From contig NC_069662.1 of the NCBI RefSeq assembly GCF_027244095.1, forward strand, positions 14,472,501-14,536,500: a stretch of 64,000 nucleotides of DNA, read 5' to 3'. The notes beneath the pieces are model-generated. The model ran no database searches. It was given only the letters and a program-made list of their open reading frames with translations, and was not told the origin of the DNA. The position numbers were made by a program, and so were the translations under genes. The DNA is from Hemicordylus capensis. Taxonomy: Eukaryota > Chordata > Lepidosauria > Squamata > Cordylidae. Of the stretch, positions 43,271 to 55,261 are shown piece by piece. Within the stretch, counting starts at the first letter, position 1. The number at the start of each line of letters is the position of its first letter.

Positions 43271-43440
43271 AAGAACTTTCAAAATCCATTTCCTATGCAG
43301 AGAGCTAACCAGCTTTTTATCTGGACTGTGACCAGTACATGTAACAGTAATACATCCACTGGGGGTTATGGTTCACAGGGCAAGAACTGATTTCTATTAA
43401 AAACATTTGTTGCTTGCTAGGATGGTCTGTGCTTTACTTG

Positions 43441-43441
<1 letters not shown>

Positions 43442-43484
<43 letters not shown>
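43442..43484. repeat. (TG)n microsatellite
   Basis: About 21 TG units. Confidence 0.97.
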
Positions 43485-43486
<2 letters not shown>

Positions 43487-43875
43487 ATCCTGTCATGTTA
43501 TATACAGATCTACACACTGTTGTGGTCCTGTTAAGCACTATAAAACAATATATATTTTCTATATTTCTCTGTCTCTCTGCTGATGAGCAGTTGAGATTTG
43601 TGTGCTTGTGTGTGTGTTTGTATGTTGATCCCACCCATTAGCTACAAAGCTACACTTTGCCAGTTATTGCTAAGGCACCCGCCTTGTCCTGGCTCCACCT
43701 CCACAGCTGCCCACAATTGGCTCCACCTCTCGCCATCTGTGGCTCTATCGCCTGCCCTACCTAGCATAAAACCCACCAAAAGTCCCAAGATGCACCAGCT
43801 GCCACAGACAGGATAGTCCACTTGTGCAGACAAATTTGTCTGAAAAATACAGTACAGGGATAGAAGATGCAGATT

Positions 43876-44151
43876 CCCCATTGCTAAGCAGGGTCCACCC
43901 TGATTGCATATGAATGGGAGACTACATGTGAGCACTGTAAGATATTCCCCTTAGGAGATCGAGCCACTCTGTGAAGAGGACCTGCCTGCTTGCATGCAGA
44001 AGCTCCCAAGTTCCCTCCCTGGCTCTCCAAGATAAGGCTGAGAGAGACTCCAGGCAGCAACCTTAGAGAGCCGCTGCCAATCCATGTAGGCAACTCTGAG
44101 CTGGTTGGACCAATGATCAGACTCAGTATATGGCCACTTCCTATGTTCCTA
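43876..44151 (+). mobile_element. 5S rRNA-derived SINE
   Basis: It contains GCTAAGCAGGGTCCACCCTG and GAATGGGAGACTACATGTGA, then CTCCAAGATAAGGCTGAG and the tail CTTCCTATGTTCCT. The copy keeps the best match to the 5S box A and box C among those in the window. Confidence 0.82.
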
Positions 44152-44520
44152 ACTGGCCAGAGAATGAAAAGCCAGTGAGAGGTTATAGGGCAGGGAATCC
44201 ACATTGTCCCTGGAGACATGTCGATGCCCACCCTTGGACCACCCACTTTACCAGCAGTACCCCATCCAATTAGGCTTTCCTCACCAGTGTATAAGGGGAA
44301 AGGACACTCTAGGATTCCATGGTCCAGTTCTATCACTTTCTGATAGGCTTTGGCTTCCAGCATGGCTACATCAGTACCAGTCAAGCCAGCCATGGAATCA
44401 AGTTTGTGTTTACTTCCGCTTACCTTCCAAAAAGACAAGCTTGCTATTCACTAATATTCTGAGGGGCAGTAGAAGAGCTATCTGGAAAGACCTTTGAGGT
44501 CAATGAAAAAGAAATATACA

Positions 44521-44845
44521 GGGAAATGCTTGACTAACAAGCAGAAGGCTGCCGGTTCGAATCCATACTGTGGGAAACTTCTATATCGGGAAGCAGTGAT
44601 ATAGGAAGATGCTGAAAGGCATCATAGCATACTGCGCAGGAGGAGGCAATGGTACATAGGAATATAGGAAGCTGCCTTATACTGAGTCAGACCATTGGTC
44701 TATCTAGTTCAGTATTGTCTACACAGACTGGCAGCGGCTTCTCCAAGATAAGGGTCAATCCCTCCTGTATTCTACTAAAGACAACCACAGGGCTCTTTGG
44801 GCGCCAGGAGTCAAAATCGACTTGACGGCACACTTTACCTTTACT
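44521..44845 (+). mobile_element. Sauria SINE carrying a second SINE
   Basis: The tRNA-like head has GGTTCGAATCC (box B). The body reads ATATAGGAAGATGCTGAAAG and GGAGGAGGCAATGG. The Bov-B-like tail is GGAGTCAAAATCGACTTGAC and ends TTTACCTTTA. At about 44650-44752 the body is interrupted by the 3' part of a 5S/tRNA-type SINE in the opposite orientation (GAAGCTGCCTTATACTGAGT). Confidence 0.85.
44650..44752 (-). mobile_element. 5S/tRNA-type SINE fragment inside the Sauria SINE
   Basis: ATAGGAAGCTGCCTTATAC to GGCTTCTCCAAGATA is the complement of the SINE tail seen at 32955, 34857 and 43876. Confidence 0.8.
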
Positions 44846-45107
44846 GGTTAGGCAGTTAGCAAATGCATGATAGGGAAAAGCCCACTGGCTGACATCCAGA
44901 ACAGCAAAATGCTTGCGTGACAAAGTTGCACTTGTAAAAGAAGATCATGTAGCTGCCCTAAGTCACAGGGATTTTCAATTCTGCTATTGCGCAGAAGTTT
45001 CCTGCAACCCACAAGGGGCATGCCACAAGTTGTACACCTTGTTGCACTACCACAACACTAGTTTAGAATGCATGCTCCAGGCTTGATGCTACAGCCTTCC
45101 ACTAGCA

Positions 45108-45236
45108 CAGGGGTTCCCAACCCTTGGTGCTACAGACGTTGCTGAATTATAACTCCCAGCTACAATTTATTGTGGCTAGGGATTATGGGAGTTGTAATTC
45201 AACAACATCAGGAACACCATGGGTTGGGAACCCGTG
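45108..45236. mobile_element. Palindromic hAT MITE
   Basis: The ends CAGGGGTTCCCAACCC and GGGTTGGGAACCCGTG pair, and the arms GAATTATAACTCCCA and GGGAGTTGTAATTC pair inside. Flanks CACTAGCA and CGCTAACA match at 6 of 8. Confidence 0.85.
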
Positions 45237-45418
45237 CGCTAACACAAGCCCTTTATGCAAGCACTTCATTAGTCTGGATGTCAGACATTTAAAAATGCAG
45301 TTCCGCCTGATGGAGACCCTATCATTGATCACTAGATGACCTTGCAATGAAAAGAAAAGTTACCCATAAGAGGGACTAATAGTAATAGTAAGAGGGACAT
45401 CTATTATTTTTGCTATTT

Positions 45419-45423
<5 letters not shown>

Positions 45424-45460
<37 letters not shown>
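45424..45460. repeat. (TG)n microsatellite
   Basis: About 18 TG units. Confidence 0.97.
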
Positions 45461-45463
<3 letters not shown>

Positions 45464-45872
45464 AATTGTTTACCCAATGAATTGGTGTTTATGTGATTTG
45501 AAATGTAGAAAACAGGATTATACCACTTGTATTATGAATAGCCTGAAACATCTGGCATTGGATGATTAAGCAACTCCTTCCTTCCAGAGCCCGCTAGGGA
45601 ATTTCCCAATCTTAACATGTTCAGCATATTGTTGTAACTATTCATTCCTTCTGGTGATGAATCTTTGTGAGACCCAATGACTAACCAAAGCCCTTATTTT
45701 ATTTAAATGATATAGAATTTGTGGTAAACACAGCTTAAAGTGAAGATGAAGAAGACAACATATTTGTGTTTTTAAAAAAGTTTTATTCATTTAGGATTGA
45801 AACAGGTAGTTTTCTTGTACACCAGGATTCAGGCCTAAGAGCCTCATACACCAGTGACTATCACTTCAAGAA

Positions 45873-46832
45873 TCACTTTAGACATTCTCTGCAGACCATC
45901 ATTCTCTTCAAGGCCACTTTGACCTCTTTGTTCCTCAAACTGTAGATTATGGGGTTCAACATGGAGGTCACAACTGTATAGAATAGAGACAAAAGCTTGT
46001 CGCTCTCTGCTGAGTAGCTAGATTTGGGCCTAAGATATGTGATAATGCCTGAGCCATAGAACAAGGAGACCACAATGAGGTGTGAAGAGCAGGTGGAGAA
46101 GGCCTTATGCCGGCCTTCAGCTGATGGCATCCTCAAAATAGAGGCTATTATGTATATGTAGGACGTGAGAATAAGAAGGAAAGGAGCTGTGATGAAAAGA
46201 ACGGCCACCATGTACACAGCTATGACATTCATTGAGGTATCGCCACAAGCAAGGGTCAGAAGGGGTGGGATGTCACAGAAGAAGTGGTTAATCCTATTGG
46301 GGCCGCAATAGGTCAAGCTAAAGACATAGTTGGTTTGGCCCAGTCCCACCATCACACCCACAGACCATGAGGCTACCGAAAGCTGAGCACAGACCACCCG
46401 GTTCATGACAACAGTGTACCGCAATGGGTTGCAGATGGCTACATAGCGGTCATAGGCCATCGCAGCAAGGAGGCAGCATTCGGCAATCCCAAAAAGGGTG
46501 AAGAAATACATCTGGGTGGCACAGCCCCAGAGAGAGATCTTTTTGTTCTCCGAGACCAGACACGCCAGCATTTTGGGAACAATGGCCGTGGTGTAGCATA
46601 TTTCCAACAGAGACAAGTTTGTCAAAAAGAAGTACATGGGTGTGTGGAGGACTGGGTTTAACCGGATTATGGTGGTGATGACAGTATTCCCAGCAAGTGA
46701 TACAGCATACATGGAGAGAACCAGCATGAAGAGAAGCAGCTGGAATCGAGGTAACCCGGAGAACCCAACAAAGATGAACTCGCTCACCAGGGAAGAACGG
46801 TTGGTCGTAGTCCATGCCAGAGGAGATCTCAT
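45873..46832 (-). CDS. Olfactory receptor, family-10-like, intact
   Basis: This GPCR of olfactory neurons has 319 residues from the ATG at 46832. That start is chosen because CTCCACTCTCCTACAG, a strong splice acceptor, ends directly before it. The longer open frame (to 46973) is 5' intron or UTR. Motifs: NRS glycosylation site at 11-13, LAGN in helix 1, PMYFFLTNLS at 65-74, MAYDRYVAI at 125-133, SYIYI in helix 5, KAFSTCSSHL at 243-252 and NPIIYSLRN in helix 7. The usual Pro before MLNP is Ser (TSMLNP). FGIAECCLLAAMAYDRY and the GLGQTNYVFSLTYCGPNRI block resemble mammalian family 10 receptors. No stop or frameshift was seen. Confidence 0.94.
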   Translation of the reverse strand: MRSPLAWTTTNRSSLVSEFIFVGFSGLPRFQLLLFMLVLSMYAVSLAGNTVITTIIRLNPVLHTPMYFFLTNLSLLEICYTTAIVPKMLACLVSENKKISLWGCATQMYFFTLFGIAECCLLAAMAYDRYVAICNPLRYTVVMNRVVCAQLSVASWSVGVMVGLGQTNYVFSLTYCGPNRINHFFCDIPPLLTLACGDTSMNVIAVYMVAVLFITAPFLLILTSYIYIIASILRMPSAEGRHKAFSTCSSHLIVVSLFYGSGIITYLRPKSSYSAESDKLLSLFYTVVTSMLNPIIYSLRNKEVKVALKRMMVCRECLK

Positions 46833-46834
46833 CT

Positions 46835-49800
46835 GTAGGAGAGTGGAGACAGGGATGCTGGTAAAGGATGACCAGTCACAGATGAACCACGTTTCCCTCT
46901 CCCTTTTTCCTCCCCATTGCTTAATGTAGAGGTGGCAGCACTTAGGAGAGAGGTGCTGGTCATATACGCTCACCTGAAAACCATTTCTGGCTTCAGATTA
47001 TGGGTTATGGCACAGAGCTAAGAGACTGGGAGCACATAGACAGCCTTGAACTTCTGGCATCAAAGTAAAAGCCTGCACTTGAGTGACAGGATCATAAAGC
47101 TGGGGGGGGGATCATTCACCCTCCTACATCTCTGTTGCAAGCCCCATTTGCCTGCAATGTGCAACCTACCAGATGACCCTGTTCAGTTTTATACCCAAAG
47201 TGCCAAAACAGACTGCGCTGGGGCACCTTAGGCAATGGCAGTCCTTCCATGAGGCAAGGCAAGGCAGTCACCTCAGATGGCAGATTCTTGGAGCACCAGC
47301 AGGGTGGCAAAATACCTTCAGAGAAGCTCTTTGGGAACGAGCTGACCCTTGCAAGCTTTTCAAGGAGCACCTCTTCTCCTCATTCGTTCCTAGAAGCACA
47401 ATGAGAGAAGAGGAGGCTGCTGGAAAACATTCCTCCTCCCCACACCCTCTGCCACTTTCAAAGCTCTCAGGATTGGTTTTGAAAAGGGACTTGCCTTACC
47501 AGGGAGGCATGGGTGCAAGGCAGTATTTGGTGCCTCACTTCAGGCATTGCAATCCCTTCAATCACCTCTGACTTAGGCAGTGATTACCTAGTGGCAAGAA
47601 CAGGCATTTTGCACATGCTCAGCTGGCATTCTTGCTTCAGTCGCTTTGCATGCTCCAACACTGAGCACTGGAAAGATTCCAGATCTGAGCCCGTTGAGCC
47701 CTTACTAAAGCTTAACCCCTTCCTGGAAACAGATCGAGGGAACCCTCTTTTAACTATCTCTAACACACCCACATACCTCCCAGAGAGGGGAAGGGGCAAG
47801 GAGTCCTAGCCCTAGCCCTCTGAATCTGCTTCTGGTGCAGGAGAGAAAGAAGACAACACAGGAGTCCTGGCTATACAACTTGCAGTGATTTACGACAAGT
47901 ACCAGCTGAATTTTCAGTTAAAAAATAAAAACACCATGCCTGGGTTTATAGACATTGATAAACTGTCACGTTTGAACATAGGAAGCTGCCTTATACCGAG
48001 TCAGATCATTGGCCCGCAATGGTCTCTTCTCGTTCCAGTCTCCTGTTACCACTTTCCTGTGAGAGATCTTTTATCTGGAGGCATCTGAGGATGAATCTAG
48101 GATTTTATGCAAGCAAAGTATATCCATTGCCCCTCGGCTATGAGCCCTCCCTGTGATTTCCTATTGCTAGACAGAAATACACGATATGTTTTCCTTGGGA
48201 GATAAACTGCTTGCTAGCAAGAGATACAAATTGGAGGGGGGGGGGCAGGGAGCAGGAAACTATATGTTTCTTTTCTATCCAGTATGACAGAGAAGAAGGA
48301 ACTGGGCTCTGCATGTCCTGAACAGTAGTTCCATCTAGTCCAGCATCCTTTTTCCGGACCCCCTTACAAGACTAGCTTGCAAGAATCTCCAGCGATGCAT
48401 CATAAAGAACAACCCAGCTGAATTAGACCAAAAGTTCCATCTAGTCCAGCATTCTTTTTCAAGACCTCTTTGAAAGACTAGCTAAACGTCTTGCAAGGAA
48501 GCTGTGAATGCAGGCAGCTCTCCTGTTGTTCGTCCTCAGCATATGGGATTCAGAAGCAGACTGCATCTCACCCCAGAGTTTCCTTCTATTATCATGATGA
48601 ATAGCCAATTGTAGAACTATCCTCCATGAAACTGCCTAAACCTTTTTGAGTTTCAGAACCATTGCTTGCTGTTGGCAGCAGGGCTAGGTGACAGGTGGAC
48701 TTTAAACTGCCATCAAAGTTTGAACTGAGTTATTGCACTGACCAAATAAATTCAAACCCAGTTAAGTAATTTGTTGGCGTATTCACTAGACTGGTTGCAA
48801 AATCGAAGCAGTCCATGCCAAACTATTAACCTAAGCATTGTTGGGCTCTGTTCTATTGAAACCAGTGATCTGAATTACACTCCAGTGTCAGTCCCAAAGA
48901 TTTCAAGCTGAATATTATTGCAGATTAGAAGTTTTTTATGAGTCGTATCGTCTTTGGGCTCAGATAGCATGAACCAAGTTGCATTCATGCAACCTTTTCT
49001 ATGCTGTGCATTGCAATTTTCCTATGGAATTGTGTGTGAATTGCTAACAGTTCTCAGACACAGTTTGAGGCAATCTGTGCAGCATGTAACAGATTCTGGA
49101 GAGTTTAAAAATTACTGCGTTAATGAGGAGCAAGAAACTCTCACATCTGCAATAGCATCTAACAAGCAGCATCCAACTGACTCTTTGAATAAAATGTAAA
49201 TATCAGATCAAGGGGCAAATAGTGAGTCAAAGTACTTTTTAAAGAAGTGCCTCCGTTTTAGACAACTCTTGCCTGGACTGACCCACAGAACTCCCACACT
49301 TACCTCCGAAAAGATAACCCAGTCTAACATTTGAGGAGAGGCTTCCAGGTTGAGCAAACGAATGTCTTTCTTCCATTGCCACATCCCCCATGAGGCCTCA
49401 TCAGTGGACCAGCTCCTCCCTTCTCCAGGAGCAATCATGCCCCTTTGGATATGACTTCCTTGAGTATCTGGCTCTCTAGCTCCCTTAGAAGCTTTCCAAA
49501 ACACAAAAGTCATTGTCTTATTGATCGTAGAGGACCTGGTGGGCCACCTTCTGTTCCAGAAAAATCTTAAGCACGCATCAGGAAAAACCACCACGCCAAC
49601 AAGCAGGAAGGAAGGAAACAGGAACGGTACAATACAGTTTATTTCAAGTAGATCCCAAAATGTTTTCTGTAAAACTCCTCTTCAGGAGAAGTGGTTTACA
49701 GGGCACAATGCTTGGCTTATTTTGCACCCTTCCTGTTTCCTTCCTTCCAGAAAAATCTTAGCAACTGCTGGAGTTACTGTTCCCTTTGGGAATGTTCCCT

Positions 49801-50532
49801 TTGGGAGTCATGGCAATTGATGCGGTCTTTGTGAACAACTTTTTAAAAAAACATATACTTGTAATTTTTTCAAGATTTCTTATAAATCAATGCATGGGTT
49901 CTTCTAATCTTCAAAAGCCTTAATCACTTATTTACAAAATCCTAACACAAACATTGATCAATTATTATCCTAGAAATTGTTACTTAGAGGCAAATTTAGT
50001 CCAATAGCACGCATTCCTCACTGGAATAATTGACTCAAAAAAAGGAGAGGGGAAGAATCAGTTTCTAGATTATGGCTGCTTCCACACTAGAGCCCTTTGG
50101 GGCCATGGAGACACGGGGTGGACTGCTGCAGGTATGTCTGGCAGAAACCATCGGTTCCAGAGAGCACTCACTCCCATCATGAGTCACAATTCTTCACACA
50201 TTTTGTGATGTGTGAACTCAGAAATGGTGGGTTCCCAAGTGACGATTCCCTCCACCACCACCCCACCCAAGTTCAAGCCTTGGTTACCAGTAGTGGGTGG
50301 TGGGGAAAGCCCACTGCTTTTCTGAAGTCAAGTGATAACAGGATTAAAACAGTGGTTCTGGGACTCGAGCACAGTATGATCCAATGCCCAATTCCTATGG
50401 GCATTGATACTTCCCTGAGGTTCCTCCTTGCAGCTTCTGCTCCACCAATGTACACTATACTTCCTATTGACCATTATGGACACTGGGGCTGAATTTGCAC
50501 ATAAGGCAAAAACACAGTTAAACAGGGAAGAG
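46835..50532. other. Spacer between OR and TRIM genes
   Basis: I found no coding gene. A short 5S/tRNA-type SINE tail piece lies at 47978-48016 (minus). Two related lines CTAGTCCAGCATCCTTTTT and CTAGTCCAGCATTCTTTTT near 48340 and 48440 recall the CR1 3' UTR and suggest an old duplicated fragment. Upstream exons of the OR at 45873 may lie here but cannot be picked out. Confidence 0.4.
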
Positions 50533-50540
50533 GTTGGAAG

Positions 50541-50983
50541 TAGGGATGTGCAAACCGGCTCAACGTCAAGCCGGTTCGACATTGAAATGTTTTGGTTCAA
50601 TGGTTCAGGGTCAAACTGAACCACCCCCTGTTTGGTCCGACCTCGGACCAAACATCCCTCAAATGTTAGGGGGGTTCACAAATGTTTTTAGGGTTTTTGG
50701 AAAAAAATTAAAAATTACCTTAATCCCTTCTGGAAGTTGATGGAGGCGACAGGAGAGTCCGCAGAAGTTCCCTCTCCCCCCGCCAGCCTTCCTTATGCCC
50801 CCCCTCCGGCCAGTTTTTTAATTTATTTATTTTTAAAACCTAAAGACGTTCGCAAACTCCCGCCAGATTGAACCGAACTGGGAGGGTTCAAGGGGGTGCT
50901 GGGCAGAACTGGCCCGGCCGGGTTCGAGGCCGACCTAACCAGACTCAAACCTAACTGGCCCTCCGGTTCCGTGCACATCCCTA
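50541..50983. mobile_element. hAT-like MITE, TAGGGATGTGCA family, complete
   Basis: The ends TAGGGATGTGCAAACCGG and CCGGTTCCGTGCACATCCCTA are inverted (443 bp). Flanks GTTGGAAG and GTTGGAAC match at 7 of 8 (8-bp target duplication). No transposase was seen. The subterminal regions are rich in AACCGG- and GGTTC-type repeats. Confidence 0.88.
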
Positions 50984-50991
50984 GTTGGAAC

Positions 50992-52474
50992 TCCGTGGTG
51001 TCAGAATATATGAAACCGTGGTTTCTCAGCAAACGCAACCTGAGGAATGCCTTGCCAAGCTCCAATCTGAACCTTCCGTTTGTAACCTGAGATTTTTCAG
51101 CAGCAGCATTTCATCCAAATGCAGACGCCGCCATAATCATGCTGTTCCTGGAACCACAATCATAGAGACAGTGGCACAGACCTGCCCATGATCACACCCG
51201 CTCCATGCCCGTGGTGCTTCTCGTTGGCTGCCGGTCTGAGAACTTGCCCCACCCACGTCTCCAATCCAGCAAAGGAGTTGCCCGGCAACAGAGAAGCCAC
51301 CATGTCCCTCCCCAAGCTTGTCAGCCCGTCAAACAGCAAAGTCACACAGGGACATGCCCTCTTCCCACCCTGCCCCCTTCCTCCCCTCTCCTGGCAATCA
51401 GGAGAGAAAGGGGTCAGGATGGCAAGATGGGCACTATCCTCTCTGGAAATGAAGCGACAAAGGTGAATGTTCACACGCCCATGCACTTGAGGTGGCAACA
51501 TAAGCAAGGCAACCCCATTAGAGACTTAGGACCACAACAGACAGGATGTCAGGGAGGTGATACCCGAGGTTGGGTTTAAAAGGCAGCCCCACTGTTGGGC
51601 TGAATCCCTGATAATGTGTGATGACACCCCCTCTCCCACGGACTACTCTCTCACAAGAGTGTCAGGCAATGGGGGATGGCAGATGCCACCTGGCCAGGTT
51701 GTTCTATACAAGCTAGCCGCGGGGATGGGTATCCTGGCAACAACTGACTGAGTTACGATCCTCCTCATCTCTGGCTATTTTAAAAAAACATTTGAAAACC
51801 CTTTTTTTTTTTTTAACCCAAGCCTTCTCAGGTTTTTAATTCAAAAATACTGTTTAATTTTATGGGTTTTAATTATTGTATTGTTTTAACTTTTATGTGT
51901 TGATATATGTTGAATTGTTCTATCTTTTATATGTGTTTTCATTGTTAGCCGCCCAGAGACGTAAGTTTGGGCGGGGTATAAATTTAATAAATAAATAAAT
52001 AAATAAAACTCTCCTTGTCTTGGTGACTGCTGTGAAGAAGCTATCAAAGCATGCCCTCTGCCAGCCTGTCTGCCCATTGGAACATGTCCATCTTTGTCTT
52101 TGCCCAGAACAGTGACACCATTCCCTTGGGGTCACTACAAACCAGGGCAACCCCTCCTGTAATTCCCTGAGGCAGCAGATCTGCATATGGCACAAGGTTG
52201 GTCCGAACCCAGGAAATTTGAATGACAGTAAAGATCCTTCCCGGTCACGGTGTTTTCCCAGTCTGCCAGCCCGGACACATGGAGCTTCAACATTCCCTTT
52301 GGGTGCATGAAAGGAGTGCCTGGAGAGGAGGGGGGCACTGTGCAAATGTTCTGTCATTAACCAGAGAGAATGGGGACCCCACACAAGTGAGGCCCCCTTT
52401 TCTTGGATAGCTCAACTCATTAGCATGCAGTCTGATGGAAAACTGAGGCTTTTACAGCCCAAGGTCCTCCCCAG
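50992..52474. other. Spacer with an L2 3' end
   Basis: At 51765-52006 (plus) lies an L2 3' end with GCCGCCCAGAGACGTAAG and a (TAAA)n tail. No gene was found in the rest. Confidence 0.6.
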
Positions 52475-52977
52475 TAGGGATGTGCATGGAACCGTTTGGC
52501 ACTCCATTCTAGGAACACTGAGACGGTTCCGTGGACCGGCATTCGAGCTGGTTCAAAGGGGAGGGTGCTCTTACACCTCCTGCCATGTTGTTTACACCTC
52601 CTGCCACATGTATACTCCCCCCGCACTGTGTATTCAAATGGTCCAGCAGGGTGGCAGCGTACCTCCCTGCTGCCCGTTCCTTCCTTGGACCAGAAGTGAC
52701 CGGAAGTTCTCGATGCATGTGTGCATGTCATATGTGCACACACACACTGCACATATGTGCATCTACAACATGCGCACATGCACCTGGAACTGCCAGTCAG
52801 TTCCAGTTGAAGAAAACAATGGGGTGGCAGGGAGGTACACTGCCTCCCCACTGGACCATTTGAATACACAGCGCCAGCTGGGGAAATGTGGTGGGAGGGG
52901 TAAGAGCACCCTCTCCCACCCTTAAAGTTATCCCCCCGCCTTTGGACCAGCAGGCACTGGTTCTGTGCACATCTCTA
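52475..52977. mobile_element. hAT-like MITE, TAGGGATGTGCA family, complete
   Basis: The ends TAGGGATGTGCATGGAACCG and TTCTGTGCACATCTCTA are inverted. The 8-bp target duplication CTCCCCAG is perfect (52467-52474 and 52978-52985). At 503 bp it gives the exact boundaries for this family. Confidence 0.93.
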
Positions 52978-52985
52978 CTCCCCAG

Positions 52986-54336
52986 TACACCGGCCTTCTC
53001 ATGAGAGTGCTAGTCCCCCAGTGGCAAACCTCCACAGGGGCAGGAGTGTGGTTTGGTCTCCGTGGACTGCTTTGCAGGGGTGAGTAATCTCAAGAGCATC
53101 TTTGGTCACATCCAGTATCCTTTGCTCTCCCTCATGTGCATATCCCCTCCTAGGAAGTCATCATTTTCCCTTCCCGGAGTTACAGAAAAATTGTGCCCCT
53201 CAGCATCCTCCCTCCTGCTAGAAATTGTGCTTCTACAAGACTGTTTTGTTGTGGGGCTCTTATGAGAGTGGTGGTGCAGTCATTGTCGGAAGAAGGGCTT
53301 GCATGTTGTCATGGTATTTAAAGGGATTTAAATGCTCTTTCCCTGCCGAGGGTGGGCGGACTGTTCCAAAAGGGCATGATCACATTCGGCACATCCACTT
53401 GGAGATCGTGGCCAATGATGGCCACCCTGGAGATGCACTGATGCCTTGCCCACAGCCTGGCGACGTGAGTGCTAAGGAGCTTGCTGGGACACAGAACCAG
53501 CAGACCAGGAAGAGGGAGGGGTTCCCCTGCCCTGAAAATGGAGGTTGCTGGGCCATAGTTGGACAAACGTCTGCAATGCAATTCACGGCTTGCAAATTTA
53601 ACCGCGGGGTTGGCAACCTCCGTTTCCACATTACGTGCAAATGCAGCCTAGGTAGGGAGTATAAGACTGGCCCCTTGTTCTCTCTTATTTCTTGGTCTAA
53701 CTTGGTAGACGGATCCTCTTAGGATAATCCCTTCGTCTTTGTTCTCTCTGTACTTTTCTCTTCCTTCCACCATGTGGTAGCTAGTACAGGGTGATGGCTT
53801 TTCTATCTAAGTCTTAAAATTAACTTTTACTTGTTTTAAACTTTAAACAATTGTCTCCAAATCTCCTCTGTGAGTTATGTTCTCATCAAACTGGGTTTCT
53901 CTGCTAAATAAGGGATTGACTCAGATTCTCCCCTACAATTACATCATCTGGCTTCTTGGTGAAAAGAACCCCTTAAACTACAAAAAGAGATACTGTATTT
54001 CAAATAAATCTTGGTATCTATATATTCATGGGTTAGGAAGACTAGGAGGGAAACAGAAGCCAGTTTAGGAAGTCCTGGTTCCAAGGCAGAATCCATGCAC
54101 GCTCCAGAGTCCAAGAAGCTTGGTACATAGCAGGTTGCTTTTGCTGGGATGTGTGGAAATAAAAAGTCTTGTTTATTTATCATCTGCCTATTTTGCTCTT
54201 CCTAGTAATCTTCCATACAGGCATCATCAGCCACACCCACTTGGCTTTAACCAGGTGACAAAACCCAGGCACTCCCAGACATTCAGAACCAGAATTAAGT
54301 CCAGGTGAGCTCAACCAATGCTGTGCATGGTTCTCC
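52986..54336. other. Region 3' of the TRIM gene
   Basis: No gene recognised. The 3' UTR and polyadenylation site of the TRIM gene (minus strand) should lie here. AATAAA occurs on the minus strand near 54170, a possible but unproven signal. Confidence 0.4.
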
Positions 54337-54887
54337 CTATGCCCGTGGGGGCAGGAGGTGAAGGGGTTCAGCATTTAGTCCATCCTTGTTTACTCCAGGG
54401 CTGAACATGGGATAGAGAGGCTCGGAGAAAACATCTGAAAAGGTATAAATGTGGGCCATGGTGTCAGCATCGTAGAAGGAGACCTGTCCTCCTTCATAAT
54501 CCAGGTAGACCCCCACCTTCTGAGGCCTTGCCTGGAGGGACAACTGCTTAGAGGGAGAATCGAGGGCCTTGTATTCGCTGCCATTCCGCAACCAGATGGC
54601 CCAGAATCCATTGCTGGGCTTGACTGTCACTTTGGCTTCTTTCCGATTGACCGATTCCTTTGCCACGCCGATGTCCCAGCTGGTTTTATCACCCACCACT
54701 GTTTCCCAGTAATGGCGTCCCGAGGTAAAGCCTTGGGCACCCAGCACACACACCGTCTTGCTGAACCGCTCGGGCCCATCTGGGACATCCTCCTCAGGGT
54801 TGTCCTCCAGCCAAACACTGGCAAGGTCCTGGGAGAGTACGAGATTGGGGTGGTTGGTGCTGGGATCCAAGGTTATAAGACCCGGAG
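54337..54887 (-). CDS. TRIM-family gene, last exon (PRY-SPRY/B30.2)
   Basis: This is the C-terminal B30.2 domain of a tripartite-motif protein, normally a ubiquitin ligase whose B30.2 domain binds the target. The exon begins after a ctacag acceptor, joins the 125-nt exon in phase 1 and gives 182 residues and a stop. The PRY part reads [19 protein letters not shown]. The SPRY part reads [71 protein letters not shown] and [10 protein letters not shown]. The LDP, W-E and LDYE marks are kept. It is open throughout. The same fold occurs in butyrophilins, but the coiled-coil exons upstream favour TRIM. Confidence 0.92.
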
Positions 54888-55261
54888 CTGTAGAGATAAA
54901 ACCAACATGGTGGTTTTGATTTACAAACACTGGGGAGCAGAAGTAACTGAAGGGAGAGAGAGGGAGAGATCATACTGATACGTATCTATACTTAATAGGC
55001 CATTTAGTTTCACTGTCTGACATCCAGACTACCGTATTTCCATGCATATACCACACACACACACACACACACGTATAACCCACACCCCTGTATTACCCAC
55101 AGAGAAATAGTATTTTGCTAGAGAAAAAAATAAGGTACGCCCTGCACCTTTTTATTGCCCACACCTCCTAGCAGGCAGGAAGAGAGGAAAGAGGCAGGGA
55201 GGGAGTCTGTGTCTTGAGCGGCTGACTGGCTGAGCAAATGGAACTCCTCTGACCTCTGGAA

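Noticed and set aside
43876-44151. 5S rRNA gene
   Set aside because: Only the internal promoter blocks match. The 3' part is unrelated and the same sequence recurs as a dispersed SINE.
51188-51579. Overlapping plus-strand frames of 92 and 124 codons
   Set aside because: No domain and no coding bias over the other frames. Probably chance in a GC-richer stretch.
47173-53722. Several frames of 100-165 codons between the OR and TRIM genes
   Set aside because: They overlap on both strands, lack splice partners and recognisable motifs, and several lie in MITEs.
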